Assembly (NCBI GenBank): GCA_041481445.1
Contig: JBGPBV010000065.1
Coordinates: forward strand, 1-35,781
Direction of reading: 5' to 3'
Origin: AA29 sp041481445
GTDB lineage: Bacteria; Acidobacteriota; Vicinamibacteria; Fen-336
DNA length: 35,781 bases
Part shown: piece after piece, positions 5,890 through 14,651 of the stretch
How the letters are laid out: the number at the start of each line of letters is the position of its first letter
Position numbering within the stretch: the first letter of the stretch is position 1
Notes under the pieces: model-generated
What the model was told of the DNA's origin: nothing
The model's database searches: none
Seen by the model: the letters and a program-made list of their open reading frames with translations, nothing else
Translations under genes and position numbers: made by a program

Positions 5890-7926
5890 ATGATCACGTG
5901 TCTCGTCGTCCTGATGGCGGCGGCGCCCCTCACCATCGACACCCTCCTCGAGATCAGGCACCCGTCGCAGCCGGCCTGGTCGCCGGACGGCCTGAGCGTG
6001 GCCTTCCTCTGGGACAAGGCCGGAGTCGAGGACGTGTACGTCGTGGACGGCCGGGAGGGGACGCCTCGGGCCCTCACCCATCACGACTCCGGTCTCGTGG
6101 ACGGCGTGTTCTGGGGGCACGACGGCCGGACGGTCTTCTTCGAGCGCGGCGGGGACCTGTGGCAGGTGGCGGCCACGGGAGGTGAGCCGCGGCTGGTCTG
6201 GACGACGCCGGAGGCGGAGACCGGGGTGGTCCCGTCACACGATGGGACGCGCGTCGCCTTCTCCCGCGGGGGCGACCTCTGGGTGAGGAGCCTGGCCGAC
6301 GGCCACGAGACCCGCCTCACGGAGACGGAGGCAAGGGAGGGTGACGCCGTCTGGTCCCCGGACGATCGGAGGCTGGCCTTCACCGCGGTCTCGGGCACGC
6401 CGCGGGAGGACTCGCCCGACTACGCGGGCGCGAAGATCGCGTTCCGCCGGCAGGAGGGATACGCCGTCCACGTGGGCGTCATCTCCGTGGAGGGTGGGCG
6501 CGCGGTCAGCGTGGGGCGGACGGACGGGACGGAGACCGCCCCCCGCTGGCTCGACGCCTCCCGGCTCGTACTCCAGCGCGTCAGCGCGGACCTGCAGGCG
6601 CGCGAGGTGGTCGTGGCGGACGCGGCCAGCGGCGAGGGACGCGTCGTCTTCCGGGACGACGACGCGAAGTTCTGGAGCCTCGAGTTCCTCGGCGCCGAGC
6701 CCGTCCCCTCTCCCGACGGGAGCTCCGTCGCGGTCATCAGCGACCGCGACGGATGGGACCACCTCTACGTCGTCCCCACCGCCGGCGGGGAGGCCCGGCC
6801 GCTCACCCGGGGGGCCTTCGAGGCGAGCCGGCCGGCCTGGTCGCCGGACGGCCGGCGCATCGCGCTCGACGCGAACGAGGAGGCGAGCCCGGGGGCGCGG
6901 CAGCTCCTGATCGTGGAGGCGGCCGGGAGCGGCGCCCCCGTGCGGGTGACGAGTGGGCGCGGGACCAACATCGCGCCGCTGTGGTCGCCCGACGGCGGCC
7001 GCCTGCTCTACCAGCACACGGACCCGCGCAATTCCGCCGACCTCTTCGTCGCGGACGCGAAGGGCTCGGCCCCGCCCCGCCGCCTCACGGATTCGATGCC
7101 GCCCGCGCTCGACCGCGCGGCGCTGGTCCCGCCCCAGCTCGTCCACTACAAGGCACACGACGGCCAGCGAGTGCCCGCGTACCTCTTCGTCCCCGAGGGC
7201 CTGGACAAGAGCCGGAAGCACCCCGCGATCGTCTGGGTCCACGGGGACGGCATCACGCAGAACTTCGACGGCTGGCACACGCGGCGGGACTACGCCGTCT
7301 ACTACAGCGTCCACCAGTACCTCGTGCAGCGCGGTTACGTCGTGCTGGCCGTCGACTATCGGGGCAGCATCGGTTATGGGAAGGCCTGGCGGCAGGGGCA
7401 CTGGCGCGATCTAGGGGGAAAGGACTACCAGGACATCGCCGCCGGCGTGGGCTACCTGGGGTCGCTCGGCTACGTGGACGTGGACCGGGTGGGGATCTGG
7501 GGGCTCAGCTACGGAGGGTTCATGGCCTTGCAGGCGCTCACCGTCACCCCCGAGCTGTTCCGCTGCGCGATCGACGTGGCGGGGGTCGAGGACTGGCGGG
7601 ATTGGTACGAGGATCCCGACGGCCCCTGGATCCGCGCGCGGCTGGGCCGTCCCGCCGACGAGCCGGACCTGTACCGGCGGACCTCTCCCATCCACGCCAT
7701 CGACCGGATCGTGCGGCCGCTCCTCGTCATGCACGGCACGGCCGACGTGAACGTGCCGTTCCTGGAGTCGGTGCGCCTCCTCGACGTGGCGCTCAAGGCG
7801 GGCAAGGACGTGGACTTCGTGATGTACCCCGGCGAGTTCCACTACTTCCGGCGCGCCCACGTCCTCCGCGACGCCTGGACGCGCGCCGAGCGCTTCTTCG
7901 ACGCCCATCTCAAGACCGCCCCGTAA
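5890..7926 (+). CDS. Secreted S9 family peptidase (prolyl oligopeptidase/acylaminoacyl peptidase type)
   Basis: A 678-residue serine peptidase. Residues 1-17 are hydrophobic (MITCLVVLMAAAPLTID) and look like a signal peptide. Residues about 25-420 form a beta-propeller with repeated WSPDG motifs (QPAWSPDG, RPAWSPDG, PLWSPDG) that gates access to the active site. The C-terminal alpha/beta hydrolase carries the triad Ser540 (GLSYGG), Asp619 (HGTADVNVP) and His651 (PGEFHYF). Members remove dipeptides or acyl-amino acids from short peptides. I chose the ATG at 5890 because GGAGGTG lies just upstream; the longer frame overlaps the amidase gene. The 34-bp gap to the amidase suggests one operon. Confidence 0.93.
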   Translation: MITCLVVLMAAAPLTIDTLLEIRHPSQPAWSPDGLSVAFLWDKAGVEDVYVVDGREGTPRALTHHDSGLVDGVFWGHDGRTVFFERGGDLWQVAATGGEPRLVWTTPEAETGVVPSHDGTRVAFSRGGDLWVRSLADGHETRLTETEAREGDAVWSPDDRRLAFTAVSGTPREDSPDYAGAKIAFRRQEGYAVHVGVISVEGGRAVSVGRTDGTETAPRWLDASRLVLQRVSADLQAREVVVADAASGEGRVVFRDDDAKFWSLEFLGAEPVPSPDGSSVAVISDRDGWDHLYVVPTAGGEARPLTRGAFEASRPAWSPDGRRIALDANEEASPGARQLLIVEAAGSGAPVRVTSGRGTNIAPLWSPDGGRLLYQHTDPRNSADLFVADAKGSAPPRRLTDSMPPALDRAALVPPQLVHYKAHDGQRVPAYLFVPEGLDKSRKHPAIVWVHGDGITQNFDGWHTRRDYAVYYSVHQYLVQRGYVVLAVDYRGSIGYGKAWRQGHWRDLGGKDYQDIAAGVGYLGSLGYVDVDRVGIWGLSYGGFMALQALTVTPELFRCAIDVAGVEDWRDWYEDPDGPWIRARLGRPADEPDLYRRTSPIHAIDRIVRPLLVMHGTADVNVPFLESVRLLDVALKAGKDVDFVMYPGEFHYFRRAHVLRDAWTRAERFFDAHLKTAP

Positions 7927-8012
7927 CCCGAACACCGTATCTCGTTTCCTTTCAGCAAGTCACAGTCGCCCCCGACGGGCCATCATGAATCGTACGGGCG
8001 GCACGGAAATCC

Positions 8013-8063
8013 TTGACACCAGCGGTATACTCCCGCACAACTTTCGGTATACGAGTGGTATCC
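8013..8063 (+). promoter_or_regulatory. Promoter and GGTATAC operator boxes upstream of the GntR regulator
   Basis: A perfect -35 TTGACA sits at 8013-8018; the matching -10 (CACAAC, 8036-8041) is weak. Three direct boxes follow: GGTATAC at 8024, GGTATAC at 8046 and GGTATCC at 8057. The spacings of 22 and 11 bp put them on the same DNA face. GTATAC cores are typical of operators of GntR/FCD regulators. The boxes overlap the promoter, fitting autorepression. No gene lies between 7927 and 8070. Confidence 0.55.
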
Positions 8064-8070
8064 CGCCACA

Positions 8071-8790
8071 GTGGCCAGCCCGAACCGGCGCGATCACGCG
8101 TACGTGCAGATCAAGCGGCGCATCGTGCAGGGTGAGCTGCCACCCGGCGCTCCGCTGTCCGAGGCCAAGCTCGCCGTCCTCCTGCGCACGAGCCGGACGC
8201 CCGTGCGCGAGGCCCTCTCCCGTCTGATCGAGGAGCGGTACGTGGAGCGTGTGCCTGGCCGCGGTTATTCCGTCGCTCCCATCACGATCGACCTGGTCCA
8301 GAACATCTTCGTCGTCCGCCGCCTCCTGGAAGGGTGGGCGGCGGCGCGGGCGGCGCAGGTCTCGGACGCGGCCCTCGTGGCGCGCCTGCGCGCGGTGGCC
8401 GCGTTCTCCTATCGTGATGGCGACCGGGCCAGCCTCCGCCGGGCGGCGGAGGCCAACGGCGAGTTCCACCTGGAGGTGGCCCACGCGAGCCGCAACGCGA
8501 TCATCGTCGACCTGATCCGCCACTGCCTGGACCAGGTCACCCGCCTGATCGCGCTTGGCATCGACTTCGAGGCGCTGCAGGAGCCGGCGAGCGGGGAGCA
8601 CCACGCGGTCATCGACGCCATCGAGCGCCGCGACCCCTCGGGAGCGCGCGGGGCGATGGAGCGCCACCTCGACGGCAGCAGCGAGCGAATGCTGGAGGCG
8701 GTGGTCCGGGGAGGGATCCGTGCCGTCACCGTCTGGGGAGCCGGCCCGGTGGCTCCCCAGGTCGGCTCTCGGAGGGGGCAATTCCCTTAA
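8071..8790 (+). CDS. GntR family (FCD subfamily) transcriptional regulator
   Basis: A 239-residue regulator. Residues about 5-70 form the winged helix-turn-helix (YVQIKRRIVQGELPPGAPLSE, then LAVLLRTSRTPVREALSRL and a GRGYSVAPI wing). Residues about 78-220 form the all-helical FCD ligand-binding domain, with metal-ligand-type residues in NGEFHLEVAHAS and EHHAVIDAIERRD. FCD regulators sense small organic acids or sugar acids; the effector here is unknown. The start is GTG at 8071. Upstream GGTATAC boxes suggest autoregulation. The receptor gene begins 30 bp downstream without an obvious promoter, so the regulator probably also controls uptake. Confidence 0.92.
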   Translation: MASPNRRDHAYVQIKRRIVQGELPPGAPLSEAKLAVLLRTSRTPVREALSRLIEERYVERVPGRGYSVAPITIDLVQNIFVVRRLLEGWAAARAAQVSDAALVARLRAVAAFSYRDGDRASLRRAAEANGEFHLEVAHASRNAIIVDLIRHCLDQVTRLIALGIDFEALQEPASGEHHAVIDAIERRDPSGARGAMERHLDGSSERMLEAVVRGGIRAVTVWGAGPVAPQVGSRRGQFP

Positions 8791-8820
8791 CGACGCTGTT
8801 CACGTGTGGAGGTTGATCCG

Positions 8821-11754
8821 ATGAGACGCACACTCGCGGCAGCATGCGGGGTGCTCGCGCTCATGTTCGCGATGGGTCCGAGCACGAGCGCCTTCGCCCA
8901 GTCGCAGACGGGCAACATCATAGGGAAGGTGGCCGACAATACGGGCGCCCGGGCCCCCGGGGTGACGGTGACCCTGACCAGCCCGGTCCTGATCTCGCCG
9001 AAGACGGCGACCACGGACGGCGAGGGGACCTACAAGTTCCTCGCCCTCCCCCCCGGGACCTACGCCCTGACCTTCGAGCTGCAGGGCTTCCGCAAGGTCA
9101 CTCGCACGAACGTCCCGGTGAACCTCGGCCAGACCCTGACCATCGACGCCAGCCTCGAGGTGGGCAACGTGAGCGAGAACGTCGAGGTCGTGGGCGCTCC
9201 CCTCGTCGACGTGACGCAGACCAACGTGGCCACGAACATCGACGACAACGCGCTCCAGAAGATCCCGACCGCCCGGGACGTCTGGGCCATCCTGCAGAAC
9301 ATGGCTCCGCAGGTCGTCCTCAACCGCGAGGACGTCGGGGGGAGCCAGGGCGGGCTGCAGGCCGTCTTCTCGACCCACGGCAGCAGCTGGCACCAGAACA
9401 CGTACGCCATGAACGGCGTGAACGTCACCGACCCCGCCGCCACCGGCGCCGCCGGCTTCTACTACGACTACGACAGCTTCGAGCAGGTCCAGATCTCCAC
9501 CGCCCAGCATTCCGCCGAGGTGGGCACGCCGGGCGTCTACTACAACTTCGTGGCCAAGCGCGGCACCGACTCCTTCCACGGCGGGCTGGCCTACTACTTC
9601 GAGAACAGCGGCCTCGTGAGCGACAACGTCACGCCGGAGCTGAAGGCCCAGGGGATCGCCTCCGGCGGAGGCATCCACCTCTTCTCCGACGGCACGGCCC
9701 AGCTCGGCGGCCCCCTGATCAAGGACAAGCTGCGGTTCTACACGTCCTGGCGGGACTGGAGGATCCACCGCAACGTGCCCAACTTCTTCGCGGAAGGGTT
9801 CGCCACCAGCTCGGGCCAGCCCTGCATCGTCAAGACGGGGACCTCTCCCTGCACGCCGAAGACGGAGAACACCGACCTCTTCTCCGGCCTCGTCAACCTC
9901 AGCTACGAGATGAACCCCAAGAATCACCTCGACCTGCTGTGGACGCGGCAGACCTACCACAAGCCGAACCGCAACGCGAGCGCCCTCATCCAACCCGACA
10001 GCACCTGGATCGAGGACGACGTGTTCTCGATCTACCAGGGGAAATACACCTCGCAGATCTCTTCGAGCGCCCTGCTCGACACTCGCGTCAGCTATTCCGA
10101 CGTCAGCTTCCCCCTGTACCTCCAGCCCGGCGTCACCGCACCGAACTCCGTCGAGTCGACCACCGGGGAACAGACGGGCGCGGCCCAGTTCGCCTACAAC
10201 CCCGCCCAGCATCGGACCCGGTTGTCGATCGACGCGACCCTCTCCTACTTCAAGGGGAAGCTCGCCGGCGCCGACCACGACATCAAGGGGGGCTACGAGT
10301 TCTACCGCGGGTACGCCAGCTCGAACCTCGACGCCCAGGACGGCGTCAACCTCACGACCTTCAACGGCGCTCCCTCGACCGTGACCGAGTACAACACGCC
10401 TGTCCCGGATATCGCCGAGTACACGGGATCGGTCCTCTTCTTGCAGGACAACATCACGAAGAACCGGCTCGCCATGAACCTCGGCCTCCGCTTCGAGCAC
10501 ACGACCGGCTTCCTCCCGGACCAGAGCAAGGCGGCCGGGCCGTTCTCCGCTGCGGAGAGCATCTCGCGCAAGGACGTCATCTCCTGGAACAACCTCGCTC
10601 CGCGGGTCGGTCTCGTCTACGACATTTTCGGGCACCACAAGGCCGCGATCAAGGTCGGCTACGGCCGATACCACCATCAGATCAGCTCGGGCTTTGTCGA
10701 CACGGTCAATCCCCTCGGTCTGGCGGGCAAGGGTTACAACTGGGTCGATCGCAACCGTGACGGGAAGTTCCAGCCCGGAGAGGAGGGCAGCCTGCTGTTC
10801 GCCTTCGGCGGAAACATCAACAGCGTCGACCCGAACCTGAAACGGCCCCGGACCGACGAGGTCACGGCCGGTGTCGACTGGGAGCTGCCCGCCAGCATCA
10901 AGCTGAGCGTCAACGGCGTCTTCCGATGGGGCCGCAACCTCATCGCCCTCGCCGAGGTCGGCATCCCGCAGAACACCACGGGCTACAACCAGACGATCGG
11001 CATCGACCCCGGGCCCGACGGCAAGACCGGGACCTCCGACGACAAGCAGGTCACCGTCTTCAACCAGAAACCCGAGTACGCGGGGAAGAACGCCCGGTTC
11101 GAGACCAACCCGTCCGACTTCCAGAGCGACTTCAAGGGCGTCGAGGTCTCGCTGCAGAAGCGGTTCTCCCACCGCTGGCAGGGCATGCTCGCGTACGCCT
11201 ACTCGCACGACAACCTCAGCAGCAGCTCCGTGACCATCGCCGAGTACGGGGGCGAAGAGGAAGGCGCGGGCGGGGTCGGCTTCGGGTCCGGCGCCAACCC
11301 CTTCCAGGACCCGAACGCGAAGATCAACAACACGAGCGGTCCCTCCTTCTTCAGGCGCACCCACAGCCTGAAGATGAGCGGCAACTACGAGATCCCGAAG
11401 GTCGAGCTGAACTTGGCCGCGGTCTTCAAGGTCCAGAGCGGGACCCCCTACGGCCGCATCGTGACCCTCAGCACCGACGCGAACGGCGTGCCCTTCAACC
11501 AGGGCCCGATCACGTTCTTCGCGGAGCCGCGCGACAGCCACGAGTTCCCCACGATCGTCTACATGGATTTCCGCATCGGGAAGTTCTTCAAAGTCGGCAA
11601 GAAGAATCGCATCGAGGTCGACGGCGACTTCTTCAACATCTTCAACGCGGCCACGATCACGAACCTGAACGTGAACACGGGCGGCGCCTACGGCAACGGG
11701 ACGGATATCCTGGGCCCGCGGGCCTTCCGCATCGGAGCGCGCTGGACCTTCTAG
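8821..11754 (+). CDS. Oar-like TonB-dependent outer-membrane receptor
   Basis: A 977-residue outer-membrane transporter. Residues 1-27 are a signal peptide ending AFAQ. Residues about 30-110 form a carboxypeptidase-regulatory-like beta-sandwich (GNIIGKVADNTGARAPGV, TDGEGTYKFLALPPGTYAL). A plug domain follows (about 120-235, with NVATNIDDNALQKIPTARD and YAMNGVNVTDP), then a long beta-barrel. The last residues RAFRIGARWTF end in Phe, the usual signal for BAM-driven barrel insertion. Oar-type receptors take up large ligands such as peptides or glycans; the ligand is unknown. The ATG at 8821 is preferred over an upstream GTG because TGGAGGT lies 7 bases before it. It follows the GntR gene by 30 bp and precedes the CRTAC-TPR operon. 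Confidence 0.93.
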   Translation: MRRTLAAACGVLALMFAMGPSTSAFAQSQTGNIIGKVADNTGARAPGVTVTLTSPVLISPKTATTDGEGTYKFLALPPGTYALTFELQGFRKVTRTNVPVNLGQTLTIDASLEVGNVSENVEVVGAPLVDVTQTNVATNIDDNALQKIPTARDVWAILQNMAPQVVLNREDVGGSQGGLQAVFSTHGSSWHQNTYAMNGVNVTDPAATGAAGFYYDYDSFEQVQISTAQHSAEVGTPGVYYNFVAKRGTDSFHGGLAYYFENSGLVSDNVTPELKAQGIASGGGIHLFSDGTAQLGGPLIKDKLRFYTSWRDWRIHRNVPNFFAEGFATSSGQPCIVKTGTSPCTPKTENTDLFSGLVNLSYEMNPKNHLDLLWTRQTYHKPNRNASALIQPDSTWIEDDVFSIYQGKYTSQISSSALLDTRVSYSDVSFPLYLQPGVTAPNSVESTTGEQTGAAQFAYNPAQHRTRLSIDATLSYFKGKLAGADHDIKGGYEFYRGYASSNLDAQDGVNLTTFNGAPSTVTEYNTPVPDIAEYTGSVLFLQDNITKNRLAMNLGLRFEHTTGFLPDQSKAAGPFSAAESISRKDVISWNNLAPRVGLVYDIFGHHKAAIKVGYGRYHHQISSGFVDTVNPLGLAGKGYNWVDRNRDGKFQPGEEGSLLFAFGGNINSVDPNLKRPRTDEVTAGVDWELPASIKLSVNGVFRWGRNLIALAEVGIPQNTTGYNQTIGIDPGPDGKTGTSDDKQVTVFNQKPEYAGKNARFETNPSDFQSDFKGVEVSLQKRFSHRWQGMLAYAYSHDNLSSSSVTIAEYGGEEEGAGGVGFGSGANPFQDPNAKINNTSGPSFFRRTHSLKMSGNYEIPKVELNLAAVFKVQSGTPYGRIVTLSTDANGVPFNQGPITFFAEPRDSHEFPTIVYMDFRIGKFFKVGKKNRIEVDGDFFNIFNAATITNLNVNTGGAYGNGTDILGPRAFRIGARWTF

Positions 11755-11768
11755 TCCGGGCGTGATAG

Positions 11769-11801
11769 ACCCCGGGGGGAGCCGATGATTCCCCCCGGGG
11801 T
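11769..11801 (+). promoter_or_regulatory. Perfect GC hairpin with a start codon in its loop
   Basis: ACCCCGGGGGG (11769-11779) pairs perfectly with CCCCCCGGGGT (11791-11801), an 11-bp stem with an 11-base loop. The loop holds the ATG (11785-11787) of the next gene, and its ribosome-binding GGGGGAG lies mostly in the stem. It could attenuate translation of the downstream operon or act as a weak terminator for the receptor gene. The bases after it (TTCGTTTCTC) are only moderately U-rich. Confidence 0.6.
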
Positions 11802-13512
11802 TCGTTTCTCCGCGTCTTTTCTCCTGGGCCTGGCGTGTGTCCTCGCCGCGGCCCGGCCCCCCGTCTCGGGAGCGGCGGACCCCGCGGCCTCCGGGCCAAT
11901 CACCTTGGCGGACCGCGCGGCCGCGGCCGGGCTCCGGTTCGAGACCACCTACGGCGACAAGGAAACGAGCACCTACATCCTCGAGACCACGGGGACGGGC
12001 GCCGCCTTCCTCGACTACGACAACGACGGCTTCCTCGACGTCTTCCTGGCGAACGGCACCACCGTCGCGGGCCCGAAGAGCGGCCAGCCCCCGCGCTCCG
12101 CCCTCTTCCACAACAAGGGGGACGGGACGTTCGAGGACGTGACCGCGAAGGCGGGCGTGGGCCGGAGCGGCTGGGGACAGGGGGTGGCGGCGGCCGACTA
12201 CGACAACGACGGCTGGACGGACCTCTACCTCACCTTCTTCGGCGACAACGTTCTCTTCCACAACAACGGTGACGGGACCTTCACCGACGTCACGGCGAAG
12301 GCGGGCGTGGGCGTGGGCGGCTGGTCGACGGGCGCGGCCTTCGGAGACTACGACAAAGACGGCCGCCTCGACCTCTACGTCGCGCGTTACGTGGACTTCG
12401 ACCTCAAGAACGCCCCCCTCCCCGGGAGCGCGCGGAACTGCTTCTACAGCGGCTTTCCCGTGATGTGCGGCCCCCGGGGCCTGCCGGGGGGCCGGGACGT
12501 CCTCTTCCACAACAACGGCGACGGCACCTTCACGGACGTCACCGTCCCCGCCGGCGACCTCGACAAGGCCCGCTACCGCGGCCTCGGCGTCGTCTGGGCC
12601 GACTACGACGACGACGGCTGGCCCGACCTCTTCGTGGCCAACGACGCCCACCCGAACCTGCTCTACCACAACAACCGCAACGGGACGTTCACGGAGACGG
12701 CCTTTGAGGCCGGGGTGGCCTTCGACGAGGACGGCCGCGAGCGCGCGGGGATGGGCGCCGACTTCGGGGACTACGACAACGACGGCCGCCTCGACCTCGT
12801 GATCACGAACTTCTACGGGGAGCCGCACTCCCTCTACCGGAACCAGGGCAGCGGCACGTTCCTGGAGACGACCTGGCCCTCCGGCGTGGGCCAGGCCACC
12901 ACGCGCTACCTGGGCTGGGGGACCGCCTTCGTGGACCTCGACAACGACGGCTGGAAGGACCTCTTCTTCGTGAACGGCCACGTCTACCCGGAGGTGGACC
13001 GCCACCACCTGGATGAGACGTACGCGGAGAGGGCGCTCGTCCTGCGCAACCAGGGCGACGGGACGTTCGCGGACGTCACGCAGGGGGCGGGCCCCGACCT
13101 CGCGACGCCGCGGGTTGGACGCGGCGCCGCCTTCGGCGACTACGACGACGACGGCCGGGTGGACGTGCTCGTCTCGAGCGTCAACGACCGGGCGGTCCTC
13201 CTCCACAACGAGACGGCGGACGCGAACCACTGGCTGGCGGTGAAGCTGGTGGGGACGAGCAGCAACCGGGACGGCCTGGGTGCGCGCGTCACCGTCCAGG
13301 TGGGCGGGACGAGGCAGGTGCACGAGGTGCACGGCGGCGGCTCCTACCTCTCCCAGAGCGATCTGCGGGCCCACTTCGGCCTGGGAAAGGCCACGGTGGT
13401 GCCGGCCCTCGAGGTCCGCTGGCCGAGCGGGATCGTGGACCGGCTGGAGAACGTCGCCGCCGACCGGGTCGTCGTCGTCGAGGAGAAGAAGGGCCTGGTG
13501 CCGCGACGCTGA
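11785..13512 (+). CDS. Secreted FG-GAP/CRTAC protein with C-terminal ASPIC/UnbV domain
   Basis: A 575-residue protein with a signal peptide (residues 1-30, FSASFLLGLACVLAAARPPVSG). It has about seven FG-GAP/VCBS-type repeats, each with a calcium-binding loop of the form DYDNDGxxD (first at residue 77, others near 138, 188, 272, 330, 386 and 451). These alternate with LFHNNGDGTFTDVTAKAGV segments, as in integrin-alpha-like beta-propellers. Residues about 486-575 are an ASPIC/UnbV domain (HWLAVKLVGTSSNRDGLGA, EVRWPSG). Family members are extracellular or periplasmic, and binding of proteins or glycans is inferred. It overlaps the next gene by one base (TGATG) and heads a four-gene coupled operon. 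Its start codon lies in the loop of a strong hairpin. Confidence 0.9.
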   Translation: MIPPGVRFSASFLLGLACVLAAARPPVSGAADPAASGPITLADRAAAAGLRFETTYGDKETSTYILETTGTGAAFLDYDNDGFLDVFLANGTTVAGPKSGQPPRSALFHNKGDGTFEDVTAKAGVGRSGWGQGVAAADYDNDGWTDLYLTFFGDNVLFHNNGDGTFTDVTAKAGVGVGGWSTGAAFGDYDKDGRLDLYVARYVDFDLKNAPLPGSARNCFYSGFPVMCGPRGLPGGRDVLFHNNGDGTFTDVTVPAGDLDKARYRGLGVVWADYDDDGWPDLFVANDAHPNLLYHNNRNGTFTETAFEAGVAFDEDGRERAGMGADFGDYDNDGRLDLVITNFYGEPHSLYRNQGSGTFLETTWPSGVGQATTRYLGWGTAFVDLDNDGWKDLFFVNGHVYPEVDRHHLDETYAERALVLRNQGDGTFADVTQGAGPDLATPRVGRGAAFGDYDDDGRVDVLVSSVNDRAVLLHNETADANHWLAVKLVGTSSNRDGLGARVTVQVGGTRQVHEVHGGGSYLSQSDLRAHFGLGKATVVPALEVRWPSGIVDRLENVAADRVVVVEEKKGLVPRR

Positions 13513-14651
13513 TGGCGCGACCGCGCGGCCTGGCGGCGGCCCTCGCCCTCCTCGCCGCGGCCGTGGCCGCCCAGGACGACCGCGCCGAGTCGCTCGGCCG
13601 CGCCCAGCAGCTCCTGCGCGCCGGTCGCGCGAGCGAGGCGCGGGAGCTCCTGGAGACGGCGGCAGCGGGGGCGGACGCGCCCACGCTGGCGCGCATCGCG
13701 GACACGTGCCTGCGCGGGGGACTCCTGGACGATGCCGAGCGTCACGCGGAGCGGGCCGCCCGCCTCTCTCCCGAGCTGCCGCGCCTCGGCCTGCTCCTGG
13801 GCCAGATCTATGCCGCGGAGCGCAAGTTCCCGGCCGCCGTCGAGCGCCTCTCGGAAGCCGTCCGGCGGGAGCCCGCCCAGGCCCAGGGCCACTACCTGCT
13901 CGGCATCACGTACAGCCTGATGGGTGAGAAGGAGAAGGCGATCCCGCCGCTGGAGCGCGCGGCGCGTCTCGCCCCCGGCAACGCGGGCTTCCGCTACTAC
14001 CTGGGGCTCGCCTACCTCGACGCCGGACGGAACCCGGACGGGGCGCGCGAGCTCGGAGAGGCGGCGCGCCTGGATCCGGCCAACGCCCCGGCGAAGCTGA
14101 ACCTGGGCTGGGCGCTGATCAGCCTGGGCCGGAACGCGGAGGCCTCGGAGCGGCTCCAGGAGGCGACCGCCCTCGACCCGCGAAACCCCGCGGCCTGGTT
14201 CCTCCTCGGGGAGAGCGAGCGGCGGCGGGGCGAGCTGGACGCGGCCGTCCTCCACTTCGAGCGGGCCCTCCCGCTCGATCCCGGGATGGCGGACGCGCTG
14301 TTCTCGCTGGGGACGATCGCCTACCTGCGACAGGATCGCGCGGGGGCGGCCGAGTACTACCAACGTCTGCTCGCCGCGCACCCGCGGCACGCGGGCGGCC
14401 ACTATCAGCTCGGGAAGATGCTGCTCGGCGAGGGCCGGCTCGAGGAGGCGATCGAGCACCTGAAGGCGGCGGTCGATATCGATCCCGACCGCAAGGGCGC
14501 GCACTACCAGCTCGCGCGCGCCTATCGGCTCAAGGGCGACGCGGCGGCCGCCGCCCGCGAAGCCGCCGTCTTCCGCAGCCTGGGACCGGAGGCGGCCGAG
14601 GAGGGGGCGGGGAGGCGGGAACCGCTGGCCCCGCTGCCGCGGAACCCATAG
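13512..14651 (+). CDS. Secreted TPR-repeat protein
   Basis: A 379-residue protein with a short signal peptide (MARPRGLAAALALLAAAVAAQD) and about nine tetratricopeptide repeats filling the rest. Clear repeats include HYLLGITYSLMGEKEKAIPP, AKLNLGWALISLGRNAEASE and GHYQLGKMLLGEGRLEEAIE. TPR arrays form helical scaffolds for protein binding. The tail (EEGAGRREPLAPLPRNP) is disordered. The ATG overlaps the stop of the CRTAC gene, and its own TAG overlaps the next GTG by one base. It probably works in the periplasm alongside the CRTAC proteins; no enzymatic domain is present. Confidence 0.88.
   Translation: MARPRGLAAALALLAAAVAAQDDRAESLGRAQQLLRAGRASEARELLETAAAGADAPTLARIADTCLRGGLLDDAERHAERAARLSPELPRLGLLLGQIYAAERKFPAAVERLSEAVRREPAQAQGHYLLGITYSLMGEKEKAIPPLERAARLAPGNAGFRYYLGLAYLDAGRNPDGARELGEAARLDPANAPAKLNLGWALISLGRNAEASERLQEATALDPRNPAAWFLLGESERRRGELDAAVLHFERALPLDPGMADALFSLGTIAYLRQDRAGAAEYYQRLLAAHPRHAGGHYQLGKMLLGEGRLEEAIEHLKAAVDIDPDRKGAHYQLARAYRLKGDAAAAAREAAVFRSLGPEAAEEGAGRREPLAPLPRNP

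Noticed and set aside
4392..6077. A 561-codon minus-strand open frame opposite the amidase
   Set aside because: Antisense shadow of the amidase gene, with no recognisable motif. Similar shadows at 15736-17409 (minus), 19648-21156 (plus), 27977-29650 (plus, upstream part) and 29288-31309 (minus) were dropped for the same reason.
8800..13374. A 1524-codon open frame on the minus strand across the receptor and first CRTAC gene
   Set aside because: It is antisense to two clear genes, has low-complexity composition rich in Val, Glu, Arg and Gly, shows no domain and has no ribosome site. High third-position GC removes stops from this frame.
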